Assembly (NCBI GenBank): GCA_034359265.1
Contig: CP136892.1
Coordinates: forward strand, 11,456,501-11,520,500
Source of the DNA: Canna indica
Taxonomy: Eukaryota; Streptophyta; Magnoliopsida; Zingiberales; Cannaceae
DNA length: 64,000 nt
Reading direction: 5' to 3'
How positions within the stretch are numbered: the first letter of the stretch is position 1; each line of letters begins with the position of its first letter. A model generated the notes under the pieces. That model was given only the letters and a program-made list of their open reading frames with translations. It made no database searches and was not told where the DNA came from. Below, piece after piece: positions 1 through 10,920 of this stretch. Position numbers and translations under genes: made by a program.

Positions 1-4
1 ATGA

Positions 5-690
5 ATGGTTTTAATCTGTTTGGTCATTCTGCAACTCCTTATTCAGTTTGGTCAATTGCTGCTAACAGTTTATAATTTATCGCCATCAATATGTATGAAA
101 GATGAATTTATTTATCTTTCGATGATTATTCCGAGTCCTAAGGGTGAGCAAAAAGAAATTAACGTATTTCTCAGACCCCTAATAGATGAATTTAAAACAT
201 TGTGGACTAGGGGAGCTATCACTTATGATTGTCATCGGAAGCAAAACTTTAATTTAAAGGTTGCGGTCTTGTGGATAATCAATGATTTTCCGACCAATGA
301 CATGTTGTGTGGTTTGAGCACTCACGACTGACTCTCTTGTCCATATTGTATGAAACACTCTAAATCATTCAGTTTTTAGAACGGACGAAAAATCTCATTC
401 TTTGATTGTCATCGTCGATTCCTACCGACTAACCATCTGTATCGAAGGAATCATAATAATTTTACTAAGGACAGAGTCAAAAGAGATGAGCCACCACCGA
501 TGTTACCTGGTGAAAAAATGTTTGCACGTGTTTCAACACTTCCAGACATAGTGTTTGGTCGGAATGAAAGAGTGCCGAGCTTTGGTCAAACACATAACTG
601 GGTCAAAAAAGTATCTTTTGGGAATTGCTGTATTGGAGTTCATTACTGATTCGACATAATTTAGACGTCATGCACATTGATTTCAGAATT
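5..690 (+). pseudogene. CACTA TNP2-like transposase, broken fragment
   Basis: The reading frame starting at 5 carries the conserved TNP2 (transposase_21) blocks: VYNLSPSICMK, a PGPK-like IPSPKGEQKEI segment, FLRPLIDEFKTLW, and AVLWIINDFPTNDMLCGLST. The same frame continues after an in-frame stop at 329-331 with LSCPYCMKHSKSF, meets a second stop near 377, and goes on with FFDCHRRFLPTNHLYRR. Further on, HNLDVMHID (about 655-685) matches the family's LRHNLDVMH motif in a shifted frame. The protein normally cuts and joins transposon ends, but this copy has stops, a frameshift and a deletion before the next block. The N-terminal part lies outside the window. Confidence 0.85.
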
Positions 691-802
691 AGAGAGATTA
701 CAGAATCGTGATTTCCCTACTTGAATTCAGGCTTACATCAAAGATCATAGAGCTGAAAAAGATGAAAAAATATTTGAGTTTATTAGTGGATCGTCATGAC
801 TA

Positions 803-1456
803 GTGTCGTGTTATAACAGATATTTTGTTAATGTGTATAAATTTCACACGATTGAATATGCATTTACGAAGAAGACGATAAATGTCAGGGTATGCGTGAA
901 AGGGACAACGTATATTGAATGTGATATGGATTTTTATGCACTGTTGGAAGAAGTGCTAGGATTGCACTACTTTGTCTTGAAATCATTCATCCTATTTAAA
1001 TGTCATTGGTTCGATATAAAAGATAGGGGCATGAAAGTTCATCCAAAATACAAACTTATTGAGGTTAATTACAAATCAAAATTGGGAGCGAATGAGCCTT
1101 TTATACTGGCATCACAAGCCAAACAAGTATATTGCACGAAATATCCAGCTCGAAATAAAGATAGAGCATATTGGCGTGTAGTCTGTATGACTAAAGCTAG
1201 AGGAAGAATTGATCCAATAGCGCGAGAAAATGAGCTGATACCTGATGTGATATATGATTTATATCAAGAAGAGGATCCTCCCACAGTAGATCGTATTATT
1301 CCAATCGAGGATGCGGACACAATATTAGTTCAATTAGAAGTTGAATATGTTGATGATGACAATCATGAAGTTGAGGAAAGTGGAGATGAAGAAGTAGAAT
1401 TTGAAGAAGATGAAGAAGAAGAATTCGAAGACTATTACTCAGATGCCGAGGAATAA
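803..1456 (+). pseudogene. CACTA TNP2 C-terminal region (DUF4216), open remnant
   Basis: An uninterrupted 217-codon stretch has the layout of the DUF4216 region found downstream of the TNP2 catalytic part. It includes the FHTIEYAFTKKTINVRVCVKG block, YALLEEVLGLHYF, FILFKCHWFDIKDRGMKVHPK and QAKQVYCTKYPARNKDRAYWRVV. The tail (about residues 170-217) is very acidic, rich in E and D, as in many CACTA TNP2 proteins. It is in the same frame as the upstream transposase fragment but is cut off from it by stops and a deletion. I treat it as the 3' end of the same pseudogene, not as a gene of its own. The function of DUF4216 is not known. Confidence 0.8.
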
Positions 1457-1999
1457 TTGTAAAGTATATCTTCTATTAAATCTATCTCTACTATATATAT
1501 AATCTAATTATATTCTTATTTGACAACTATGGCGGGTTGAGGTTATCGCCGGATGACAACTATTGAGTCTTCGATCAGTTAGACTCTAGATTCAGCCGCA
1601 CTTGCTCTTGCCGCTGTTCCTCTTGCCACCAAGGCTAGTTCATCGAGACGCAGGCGGCCACGCGAGCCGAACATGATTCAGCCTCTGCCAGCCATGAAAT
1701 AACGCCGACTTATTTCTATGATCGGTGAGTGGTAATATATTATGAATTATGAATTATATATAATTTATAATATCATAATATAATATTGTACTTTATTTTT
1801 GTTGTGCAGGTTCGAGCAAGAGGATGTCCCCAGGACTATATCGGGGGACAATCCGACGATATATGCATGAGGCATGACCCACTTGGTCTCACGTGCCCCG
1901 TGAGCACGTGGACATGCTCTAGTGCAAGTTTGATTTACGTATTTAAATTTTTTTTATACATGATGATTATTATTGGTACTGATATTATTATTTTTGCAG

Positions 2000-2870
2000 G
2001 CTCGCTATACTTGGCCAGAGGAGCAGAGGCCATTCATTTACAATTAGTGGGAGGTCATTTCATGGTAGAGGTACAACTGCCAATTGGGGTAGGCCCGGGT
2101 ACGGGCGATGGCTCGAGCTGGGGCCACAACCATAGCGGAGACTCGGGGATATGACCCCAATTGGATTACTCTAGATATTTGGGATCAGCTCGTGTCGATA
2201 TGGTCGACCGAACGGTGGCAGGAGGTATCTTAGACTACGGCTAGAAATCGCGTGTCGGGGGGAGGACCACGTCACACTGCGGCTCTGTTTCATTTGTCGT
2301 GCACACGAGACGCATGGTAAGTGTTATACCTTATTTTGAATTGTATATTTTATTTGTTACTCTGTGTACTAATTAATGTATTTGTTTTGTAAATATAAAC
2401 GAGGGTGATGGATGACGAGACTATCCAGCGACCCTCCTCGATGGAGGTGTTTGAGCAGACTCACCGTCGAGGACATGGGGCGGGGGAGTACATCGACACC
2501 CGCGTTGCAATCATTATGGTAAGTATATTTGTTTCAATCATGAATTTTTATTTATAATTTAAGTTTTGGAAAAAATATGAAACAAAAACCAAACTCGTGT
2601 AGGAGACCTACACTTAGACGGTGACGCAATGCAGGGGCACCCCCGAGGACTTTGACACGGGAGCATGGTTCGATGCCCTAGGTGGTTGGGACCACGGCCA
2701 TGTCTATGACTTTCCTGGCCCTCCACCTCCAGGATTAATGATCAGAATAGGAGGATATCGACACTGGAGGAGACGGTCGCACGACATAGTGAGATGATGG
2801 TTCATCAGAGTTAAATGATGGCTGAGATGCATGCCATGCTGAGATAGATGACAGGTCAGTCCAGCGGTGT
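2000..2870 (+). pseudogene. CACTA tnpA-like (Ptta/En/Spm) protein remnant
   Basis: Short blocks in several frames resemble the second protein of plant CACTA elements. One has the form WITLDIWDQLVSIWSTERWQ (about 2160-2220), followed by ARNRVSGGGPRHTAALFH, which corresponds to the family's NKANR..GG..HTGGS region. The next block has PSSMEVFEQTHRRGHGAGEY (about 2440-2500), matching the family's PTxxELFxxTHxxxxGxY motif. The blocks are separated by AT-rich, intron-like segments with ag/gt borders (about 2330-2400 and 2520-2600). Stops occur within blocks. The family binds subterminal repeats and assists transposition; this copy is not functional. Confidence 0.65.
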
Positions 2871-3084
2871 ACACTCAAATACTTGTTTTGTGACTTGTTA
2901 CTTGGATATATTGATTCGTATCGTGTTGATACGATAGTTTTGATTTCGTATATTTTTTATACGATTATGGATAATTATAATTATATGTGTAATTATTTTG
3001 ATGTATATTTAGGTGTATCTGTGATGTGTATGTGTATTTGAATGGATGTGTGTATGAGTGTGTGAGTTATATATCAGGTTATAA

Positions 3085-3516
3085 ATGTATCAGTGGAAAT
3101 TTCTAATTTTGGAATTTCTCAGTTACAGGTTAACATCATCAGCAACGGCTTTACCACAGTCATCCGTGTCAAAGCCGTTGCTGAAAGTGTATCGTAATTC
3201 TTGGGCCGCAAACTTAAAGTCGTTGCCGATGAACTACAGCAACGGCTTAGCAACAGCCTTTCAGCAATGGCTTTGCAACGGCACGTGAACCATTGTTGAT
3301 GGCAATATCTGCAATAGTCGACGCGCCGTTGCGAAATCGTTGTTGATAAAAATAGCAACAACAGCACGAGCGGCCGTTGCAGATCCGTTGTTAAGTTATC
3401 AGGTACGCGATCTTCTATAACGACTGTGTTGCAACGGGTGCGGTCGTTGCTGATGGTCTTCAGCAAGGGCATAACAACAGATCCAGCCATTGGTGATGCT
3501 CAATATTCCAGTAGTG
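3085..3516. repeat. CACTA 3' subterminal repeat zone and terminal inverted repeat
   Basis: Many copies of a GCAACGG / CCGTTGC core (e.g. gcaacggctttaccac, agcaacggcttagcaac, ccgttgcgaaatcg) occur in both orientations between about 3140 and 3490, and the zone ends with the terminal ccagtagtg at 3516. Such dense short repeats are the binding sites of TNPA in En/Spm-type elements. The zone also explains the two overlapping open frames here, which I do not regard as genes. Confidence 0.75.
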
Positions 3517-3730
3517 GGATCGCCAGAAATCAAGATATGAGGTACTAATTACGCTAATGCCAAATGGATTTATTGAGTTAATGTTGGGCTTATTGAAATG
3601 AGTCAGGTGTCACGAGTCGGTCGGTGCGATCTGACTGAATTTCAGACTCGTTTGGAGGCGCACTCAAGTGAAGGGCATATTGGTCATTTGGCATTTAAAT
3701 GCAACAACTTATATTATATATATTTTTATA

Positions 3731-3895
3731 GGATAATTACCTAAATATATCCTGAACTTTCATTTCTCCAAATTGCATCCTGAACTATCAAATTTGTATC
3801 AATTGCATCTCTCCGTCAAAATTTCGTCAGCTACCCCGTTAACTGTGTGACGTGGCATGCACACGTGGATTTAAAAAATATTTTTTATTCAAAAT
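3731..3895 (+). repeat. Left terminal inverted repeat of the 3731-6773 MULE
   Basis: It pairs with about 6605-6773 on the opposite strand. Matching landmarks are ATAATTACCTAAATATAT, CCTGAACTATCA, TTTGTATCAATTGCATC, and the run from CTCCGTCAAAATT to GTTAACTGTGT. The right repeat has about 30 extra bases (around 6710-6745) relative to the left one. Confidence 0.85.
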
Positions 3896-4045
3896 TGATT
3901 AAAAAAAATATTATTATTTTTCAAAACTTATTTGATGTCCACGTGTGTTGCACATGTGGAATAAAAAATATTTTTTTCACCAACATGATTAAAAAATTAT
4001 TTTTAATCATAAAAAAATAATTTTTTCGCCCACTCCACCTCTTAC

Positions 4046-4231
4046 TTCGTCGACTCCATCCTCCCCGAGCTCAGGTCCTCCTTCTCGCTCGCTCTCCAGC
4101 ACCCTCTCGTCGGCAAGATCTGCCGCTTCGCGAACAGTGACTAAGGGTACGAAATCCATTACGCTGACGGTGACTCGGTCCCCTTCACCGTCGCCGAGAA
4201 TGACGGTGACTTCTTTGGTGCAAATCCATGA
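4046..4231 (+). pseudogene. Captured BAHD acyltransferase N-terminal fragment
   Basis: One frame reads as the early part of a BAHD acyltransferase (anthocyanin/flavonoid acyltransferase-like): FVDSILPELRSSFSLALQH, a degenerate LVGKI (family: FYPLAGKL), then after an in-frame TAA at 4142-4144 the block GYEIHYADGDSVPFTVAEND. In intact BAHD proteins this region lies about 60-130 residues from the start, upstream of the catalytic HXXXD motif, which is absent here. The frame then runs directly into the oppositely oriented proline-rich segment. These enzymes transfer acyl groups from CoA thioesters to plant metabolites; this piece cannot. The source gene is not in the window. The match is from memory of family motifs. 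Confidence 0.7.
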
Positions 4232-5566
4232 TATGGCGGTGGCGTCTTACTATACGACGCTCTTGCATATGCGGCGGCGATTTCTTCGGTGCTTGCCCAT
4301 GGTACGATGTTGGTGGCGGCTTGCCATAAGTAGGCGACTTTTTCAGCGGCCCATATGATGACAGACATGGTGGTTTCTTTGGTCCATGTTCATGGTGCAG
4401 TGTGGGTGGTGGTTTCACCGAAGGTCCATATAACGGAGGCGTCGGTTGGCCATACTGAGGTGGTGGTTGCGCGCTTGGCGGAGGTTGTCCATAATGCGGC
4501 GGTGGCTTGTATCCATGCTGCGTCGGAGGTGGTGTGTACCTATAATGCAGTGGTGGGTGAGGCTTCTTCGGTGACGGCGAAGGTGGTGACAGATGTTGAA
4601 ATGCACCTAATTGAAGCTTATTTTAATCAATTTTGAGTAATCAAGTAGGAATTATATAATCAAGTTTTATATGTACAAGAAGGGGTATATGAAGATGTGC
4701 ATTCATGTTGTTTATGAAAACTAGACTTTAGTCCCACAATGGAAGATGTGCTAATTTTATATTAGTCTATAAGCATTAATGTGTATTCTTAATTATTTGT
4801 ATAGATAAAGTGGAAGGTCAAGAGGCGACATTAGTGCGGTGCACCGCACAGCGGGCACGCGAGCACGAGCGCGTCGCAAAGTCACATGGCGCTTTTAGGC
4901 GCAGTTTTCTTAATTCGAACTCGAACCTAGTTTTGACTGTTGGAATTCAACAGATACTTGAAACATGACACTTAATATATGATCAATTGCAGATTTATTT
5001 CGAGAATATTTTGCTCATTAATCAAATTGGTTGTTACTATTTCTTAATAATGAGCATCAATTGAGCAAAATAACTTTGTATTTTTTATCTACATATACTC
5101 AGCCTCGAAAATCTCTATGGATCATCTGAAATCTCTCTCATTCTCTTCATCCTTCTCCTCTTGCTGCAAACTTTTCAAGGGGGCTTGATCAATCCTGGAG
5201 GTGTATTGCTATGGGGCAATAGAGACCTTAAGGACATGGATCACCTGTCAAACCTCTTGATCTTCTCCGATTCCACATCTTATTCCTAACAACGAATATA
5301 TAAAGTGAGGTGGTGAATTATGAGCAGGCAACGATGGCTTGTAAGCAACGGCGAGACGAGGGACCTCCATACTGCGGAGTCAGAGGTTGTCCATTATGCG
5401 GCGAGGCGAGGGACTTGCCATACTACGGAGGCGGTGATGGCGGCCGGCCGTAGACAACTGGATGGGCATAATAAGGTGAGGCAAGAAAATGGTCTTCTTT
5501 TATGGAAGCAACGACAAGGGACAAGGCACTCAAGTTTACGACGAACGCCACCAAGAACCAAGCCAT
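4195..5566 (-). pseudogene. Captured secreted proline-rich protein gene (left arm), broken
   Basis: On the minus strand an ATG at 5566 opens a signal-peptide-like start, MAWFLVAFVVNLSALSLVVA, followed by YYAHPVVYGRPPSPPP, an in-frame stop, then YGKSLASPHNGQPLTPQYGG. More of the same composition follows at about 4600-4195, in broken frames (KPPPTLHHEHGPKKPP, YGKPPPTSYHGQAPKKSPP). The recurring PP-YGK-SPP-HHG-APKKSPP units resemble repetitive hydroxyproline-rich cell-wall proteins. An AT-rich stretch (about 4610-5310) separates the signal-peptide part from the distal repeats and may be an intron or filler. Stops and frameshifts make a normal product unlikely. Confidence 0.6.
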
Positions 5567-5679
5567 GGTTTCAAGCTTACCTCCCCTCATCTTCTTCTTC
5601 ATTCTCCTCTACTGTGACAGTGAGAGCAAATGCAAGATTACTATATAACACGACACATGGCAATTATAAATATAATTAA

Positions 5680-6065
5680 ATAGTTATGTACATGATATCA
5701 TTTAATTAAAATCGACTATAAATGCGAGATGGAATCAACTGAAGTCGCTGAGATGATGACACACAACGGGGGAGGACGTCCTATTCGATGGAGATGGAGA
5801 CGGGTGTAGAGTTAAAATGGTTAGAGTACCAAGGCATGAATTTTTTTTCCATTTGTGACAACTGACAAGCTCTCTGCCATAACATGTATATGAAGATGGA
5901 GGTAGTTTCGCGAGGAGGTAGTTCTGTTGGGCATGGAGGTAGTTCTGCGAGGGAGCCGACACAGCCTCGACGACGAGGCAGCCGTCACGGTGGTTAGGCC
6001 TCAAGTGGAGGCGGCGGTAGATAGAGGGCATATGCGGCGGCGGGAATGACCTCTTGCCACCGAAG
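5680..6065. other. Central part of the Pack-MULE, no recognised gene
   Basis: The stretch lies between the two opposed proline-rich arms. It contains GC-rich, non-repetitive sequence with repeated gaggtagttctg/cgaggaggtag phrases (about 5898-5955). Open frames on the minus strand here lack recognisable motifs. Confidence 0.4.
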
Positions 6066-6067
6066 CA

Positions 6068-6523
6068 ATGGGGGTTCCCCGACGCGAGCCACCCATTACC
6101 TTTGTGCACCGACACTTGATAAAGCTCCTCTGTTTCTCTTGGGTGTCTCTCGGCCTCTGCTCTCTTTCTCAGCATTGTGCAAGAAATCAACGTCGTCATC
6201 AACGACAGCTTCGAGGAAGGAGAAGTCGCTCACCGCACCATGGATCTGCACCAAAGAAGTCACCGTCGCTAGGACCGCCGTATGGTAAGTCACCATCGCC
6301 ACCGCACAATGGACATACAACAAGCAAACCACCGCCGACACATGCAGGACCACCATACGGTAAGCCGTCGTCGCCTCCGCACCATGGGCGTACACCAAGC
6401 AAACCGCCTCCGCCACATGCAGGGCTGCCGCCGTATGGTAAGCAGCCGCCGTCGCCGCCGCACCACGGCCATGCACCAAAGAAATCACCTCCAACGCATG
6501 CACGGCCGCCGTGCGACACGTGA
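6068..6523 (+). pseudogene. Captured proline-rich repeat segment (right arm)
   Basis: From about 6230 the plus strand encodes PHHGSAPKKSPS, PPYGKSPSPPHNGH, KPPPTHAGPPYGKPSSPPHH, SKPPPPHAGLPPYGKQPPSP and HHGHAPKKSPPTHARPP, ending at 6521-6523. The unit (about 30 residues: PPYGK, SPPHHGH, PKKSPP/SKPPP, THAG) is the same repeat as in the left arm on the other strand, so this is the opposing copy of the same protein family. The upstream part of the frame (6068-6230) has no features I recognise. No signal peptide is joined to it. The frame is open, but I treat it as captured material, not a functional gene. Confidence 0.6.
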
Positions 6524-6604
6524 AAAAAAGTGTGGGCCCAGATGGGATAAAAGTAAAACATACTTAGAAAAAGAAGCGTTGAAATTAAAAAAAAAATATT
6601 CTAA

Positions 6605-6773
6605 GCCACTTGTGCATGTCACGTTACACAGTTAACGTGGTAGCTGACAGAATTTTGACGGAGGGATGCAATTGATACAAATATGATAGTTCAGGATGAA
6701 ATTTGAAGAAATAAAAGTTCATGATACATTTGAGACAAAATCCAAAGTTCAAGATATATTTAGATAATTACCC
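6605..6773 (-). repeat. Right terminal inverted repeat of the 3731-6773 MULE
   Basis: It is the inverse of 3731-3895 with scattered substitutions and an internal insertion of about 30 bp relative to the left copy. It ends in gataattaccc at 6773, directly before the tttttata duplication. Confidence 0.85.
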
Positions 6774-8409
6774 TTTTTATATGAGGGGGTCGGAACCTAG
6801 TAGCTTGTGCACGCACCCCAAGGAGGGGAGCACTTAAACCGAGGAGAAGCTTGAGGGTGGTCGTCGATTGGAGGTTCTCCGATGCAAGATCTTCAGAGTT
6901 CGTCAAGGCCTTTCCCTAAGGGATAGGTAGAGGTTTTATTCGCAGTGAGTGATCCTAAAATTTTAAAGATTTGCCTACCCTTAGGGTAGTCCCAAGTTCG
7001 AGGATGAAGTGAACTCGAAATTATTGGTTTCTTGTGGCATTTTTATGGATTCTTGATGATTCCCTTGTGCCGTTTGTGTGATAGTTGTGCAGATGGTATA
7101 GGGCATCCCTAGAAGGGCTAGAGCCGGCTTTTTGAACTCTAATTGTGGGGATTTGTGGATTGTTTTGATGATTTATGATTTTGGTGGATAAATCCCCTTA
7201 AGATGATGAACATTGGTATAACCTTTGGTTGAGTTTTGGGGGGAGAATTTCCCATAGGACCCCTTAGGTTATGCGGCCCTAACTTGAAGGGTAAATCCTC
7301 TGTTTCTTGGTCCTCAAAGATAGGATGATAGGTAGTGATGGGGAAGGGCCAAAGCTTGGTTAAGTGGGGCCAAACTACCCTAGGTGGTTACCCCATGGTT
7401 CATGTAGAGGTGTGGCCTAAACACGCCCACCAAGTGTTTGCTGAAATGCCACACCCATGTAACCATGTCTAATTCCTAACTTTTCCTTGACAAAATCCTA
7501 TGTTGTCATGTGTATTATGTGTGAGGTTAAATCGTGGATGATAGACCAAGTTTAAGGGCTGAAATCTCATGAATTGAGAAATGATGGTTGTGTGGTCTAA
7601 GTATGAGTGAATTTGTTCAAGATTATTAAGATGACTTGTTTAACACGCATTTTGAGGACCGAAGCACTGTCCTATTCGAGTGAGATGTTATTATGAGTTA
7701 GTAGGACACACTTACATTGCATATGAAAAATTTCAGAAGGTTACGAGTTGATCTCGAAGTGTTTATGAAATTTCTAAGAGAGCTTGGCAAATCTGCCCAT
7801 AGCAGAATTTATGATAAGTGGTTAGTTTGACGCGGTAGACGGAGGATGAGTTGTTGTCCAATGATAGTGAAACTTTGAGGAAAGCTTGTGGGATAGGTGT
7901 ACAAGGATTCGAAACAAATTTGAGATAAATTGGTTAGAAATCGACAGGGTTATGAATTTAACAAAATGATTAGTAAAACTATGAAATCTGCTAGTGATTG
8001 CAGAAAATCTGGATTGACATGTTCGTCACGCTATTTCATGATCGGTCCATTGTCCAAATGACCTGAAACTTTGAGGATAGTTAGTGTGATATACAAACAT
8101 GCTTGATATATGATTTTTGTAGCCATTGCACTAAAAACTAAGAGTTTAACAGTGATGGCAAAAGTGAATATGATACTGTTTGAGAAGTGCAGAAATTTTT
8201 TCTAAAGTGTTGAAGAACTTGCTATGATCCTACTTGAGGGTTGATTTCCTTTGATGTTTAGTATATGTGGTTGTGTTAGATCTTAACCTATACCTCTGTG
8301 ATAGAGATGAGAGTTGTCTAATAAATGTGATGGCATAATATTTATATGATTCACATGCATATTCTTATTATATTATTTCACTCTCATTATATTATTTATG
8401 ACTTGAGAT

Positions 8410-8600
8410 TTCGACTGGTGACGGGGAATTAATGTCCCGAAGAGACGGCTTTGAAAAATCCATTCAGTGACGGGGGATGCCCCAAAGAGACGACACTAGA
8501 TATATATGGTTCCGACCGGTGATGGAAAATGCCCCAAAGAGACGGCTCTAGAAGCTCATTTGGTGACGGGGAGGACCCGAAGAGACGACTCTAGGCCGGG
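8410..8600 (+). repeat. Degenerate tandem units inside the LTR
   Basis: Four imperfect copies of a unit of about 45-50 bp share ggtgacgggg(a/g)... followed by cc(c)gaagagacg(g/a)ct. They begin near 8416, 8466, 8518 and 8562. Internal LTR tandem units of this kind are common in long Ty3/Gypsy LTRs. The open frame across 8506-8805 runs through them and has no recognisable protein features, so I do not call it a gene. Confidence 0.5.
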
Positions 8601-9354
8601 TAGCTCGTCGAGAGGCCACCCTGACGATCACCCCTTTTTGTGTGGCTTACCGCGACTAGAGGGGCAAGTGGCGGTTAGTGCGCGTGTCCTAGGAGATGAG
8701 GCCAGGATGAGTCTAATGTATGTTTTGAGATGTTATGATTACTTATGGTATTGCTATGTTCGTGTAGTTATTCAATGTCATGATCTGACATTTGAGTTAG
8801 CTTAATACATATTACTGCTTTTCATATATGATTATGTTGATTTTATTCTTTTGAAGGTGGGTATTACCATGCCACTCACTGAGTTGTAAACTCATGCCCT
8901 CTTCCCTACGTGTCTAGGTTCAGGTGTAACTCATGATGCTTGATATAGTTGATGGCGTAAGCTCAGCAAGAGAATTTCCCCCCGCCATAGTTAGAGAGTC
9001 GTGGTGTCATGTTTTACATTTGAACCTTTATGTTGCATTTTGTAGTCTCTTGTGAGACTTTTCATGTATATCATAAAAGTCGTGTCATTTCATTCCAGAG
9101 TGTTGAACCCATTGGGTACTTATTTACCTATGCTTCCAGTTGTGTTCATCTTTCATATTGTGGTTTGGTTTGTGAGGCTTTGAAGTACATCGGTGTATTC
9201 TAGCCGGTCACGGTACCCTGAGTGGGGCGTGACGCACTCTCTTTCTCCTTCTAGAAGGGGTGAATAGTATATTTACCAAACTCTTAATCGATTAAGACGA
9301 ATGTTGAAAACCTTAGGCCAACATTGTATAAAATAACACATATTCGTAGAGGTG

Positions 9355-10080
9355 GAGAAGGATATATACGCGAAGAAACTGCTCAATTTATGGTATAACA
9401 ATTTTTGCTGAAGAATTAAGTTAATAATTTTAAAATTTATAATCTATTATTTGACATGTAGGCCACTATCGAATGAACACTTAATGAGCGGCTTGAGATA
9501 ACCCCAATAGTAAAGCAAGTGCAACTTGAGAACCAAGAGTATCAGAAAATATCTAGTCCCGAACATTATATCTCGAGTTCGCCTTCAAGGGGACTGGGGT
9601 CACACTGAGCTAGTATTATGGACAACAACGAAAACCTTATGTTGCACCCTCCAACGATGTGAGATATGACGAGCTTCGACAACAATAAGAGACTGCAATG
9701 AAAAAAATGCAACAAAAGTATGAAGAACTTGAAATGATAGAGATGCAACAAAGAATGATCATGATGGAGCAGATGAAGGTGTTTCAATAATAATTTGTTG
9801 GTTCATCATCACATGGGCTAGGGCCAATTATTAATCAAGCCAATATATTTTCTTCATCATTGATTAGGTAAATATTCATTTAATTTATTTTTAATTGATC
9901 TTTTTTAACATCATAATTAATTAAATATTAGAATAGTAAATATTATATATAATAATATTTAAAATTAATATATATTTATAATTGATATTGATGTATAGAT
10001 AGAGATATTGATCTATATGAAGAAGAAGAAGAAGAACTAGAACAAGAGGAGGAGATGGATGATGAAGAGTAGATTATTTG
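9355..10080 (+). pseudogene. Second CACTA tnpA-like remnant
   Basis: Blocks in broken frames match the C-terminal part of tnpA-like CACTA proteins: an EGYIREETAQFMA-like segment (about 9357-9395), TLNERLEITPIVKQVQLENQ (about 9478-9537; family: region NERLxxIPPExRT), and a Gln/Met-rich coiled coil, YEELEMIEMQQRMIMMEQMK (about 9720-9780). An acidic tail (EEEEELEQEEEMDDEE, about 10018-10071) follows after an AT-rich, intron-like gap. Stops interrupt each block. It lies beyond the terminus of the first CACTA element, so it belongs to another copy. Confidence 0.55.
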
Positions 10081-10920
10081 ACTTTATTTGTATAACTGAG
10101 TTGAATTATATTTGAATGATAGTATATTAAATTACTTAAATCATTTTTAAGTTTTTTTAATAATATTATATTTGACTATGTAATTAAATCATCAACTATA
10201 ATTTTTTAAATATATTTGTAATATGTAATTATTATTATTAATATGATAAAGTAAAATTATCAATAATTACTATATATGTATATTAGTATAATGGATATCA
10301 AAATTACTAATGATAATAAATAATATATAATTATTGAATATATAGTATTAAGTATACAATAATTACTGATTCATTAATATATTATTAAATATTTAGTAAG
10401 TAATAATATAATATATGATACAATATTATTATAGTAATGTATCAATATTATCATAACAAATTTTATTATGATATATAATTTTTTTTGTCAAGGTTAACAA
10501 GTTCATTACAAGAATGAAAATCAATTGAACAATTAAGTATATGATTTACTGGGAATCGAACCCTAGATCTCTAAAAAATATCTATGATGTTGTCACCAAT
10601 TGTGTTATTCAGAGTTGACTTATTATGACATATAATTATATTATATTATAATACAATTTAATATATTTTATATAATATAATATATAATATCTTTATATAT
10701 AATATAATATAATATATAATATACGAATATATTATTATATAATATATTATAAATATATTATGATATACAATATATTATTATATGATATATTTATAAACAT
10801 ACAATATATTTATTATATTTATAACATATTATGATGTACACTCATTGGCGCAGATGCTAGTATTTTTTTTGTATAAATAATATTATATATTTATATTATA
10901 CATTATATATTACTATATGC
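10080..10920. repeat. Extremely AT-rich region
   Basis: About 840 bp is made almost entirely of short ata/tat/taat runs (for example the aatataatatataatat-type tracts at 10650-10800), with no coding potential. A small non-AT island at about 10478-10620 (including actgggaatcgaaccctaga) looks like a scrap of another repeat. Such tracts may form unstable duplexes or matrix-attachment regions; that is inference. Confidence 0.6.

Larger units (their letters stand above)
1..3516 (+). mobile_element. CACTA (En/Spm) DNA transposon, 3' portion, degenerate
   Basis: The element enters from the left edge and ends at 3516. Its 3' terminus reads caatattccagtagtg (3501-3516), which is the inverse of a CACTACTGGAATATTG terminal repeat typical of CACTA elements. 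In order it holds a TNP2-type transposase remnant, its DUF4216 C-terminal region, a tnpA-like (Ptta/En/Spm) remnant, and a terminal zone rich in GCAACGG/CCGTTGC motifs. This order is the usual one for plant CACTA elements. The 5' terminus is outside the window, so the 3-bp target duplication cannot be checked. The reading frames are broken and the copy should be inactive. Confidence 0.85.
3731..6773. mobile_element. Pack-MULE-like Mutator element with captured host gene pieces
   Basis: A 3,043-bp element is bounded by long inverted terminal repeats of about 150-165 bp. The left end starts GGATAATTACCTAAATATAT, and the inverse of the right end starts GGGTAATTATCTAAATATAT. Both continue through the matching segment CAATTGCATC(T/C)CTCCGTC and the GTTAACTGTGT block. 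It is flanked by an 8-bp perfect duplication tttttata (3723-3730 and 6774-6781), with a ninth position differing (a/c). Long TIRs and an 8-9 bp duplication are Mutator hallmarks. There is no mudrA transposase. The interior carries GC-rich host gene pieces: a BAHD acyltransferase fragment and proline-rich protein segments in two opposed arms. It sits inside the LTR remnant, next to that LTR's TATA-like stretch. Confidence 0.85.
3600..9240 (+). mobile_element. Ty3/Gypsy-type LTR remnant (probable solo LTR), split by a Pack-MULE
   Basis: About 2.6 kb of LTR-like sequence remains once the 3731-6773 insertion is removed. It has a TGTCACG-type start (about 3608), a TATA-rich segment at the insertion point, a block of repeated ggtgacgggg...ccgaagagacg units at about 8410-8600, and a block reading ctcactgagttgtaaactca near 8876-8895, which recurs in long plant Ty3/Gypsy LTRs. 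It ends with gagtggggcgtgacgca (about 9221-9237). No primer-binding site or gag/pol follows, so this looks like a solo or truncated LTR. I could not confirm a target duplication, and both ends are approximate. Confidence 0.5.

Noticed and set aside
1786..2154. 122-codon open frame between the CACTA gene remnants
   Set aside because: It mixes intron-like AT-rich sequence with a tnpA-like block out of frame and shows no domain of its own.
3119..3490. Minus-strand 123-codon frame
   Set aside because: It consists of the CACTA subterminal repeats read as Leu/Arg/Cys codons.
6199..6561. Glycine-rich minus-strand frame (CGGGG repeats)
   Set aside because: It is the antisense of the proline-rich repeat. 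The plus-strand PPYGK/HHG units explain the pattern.
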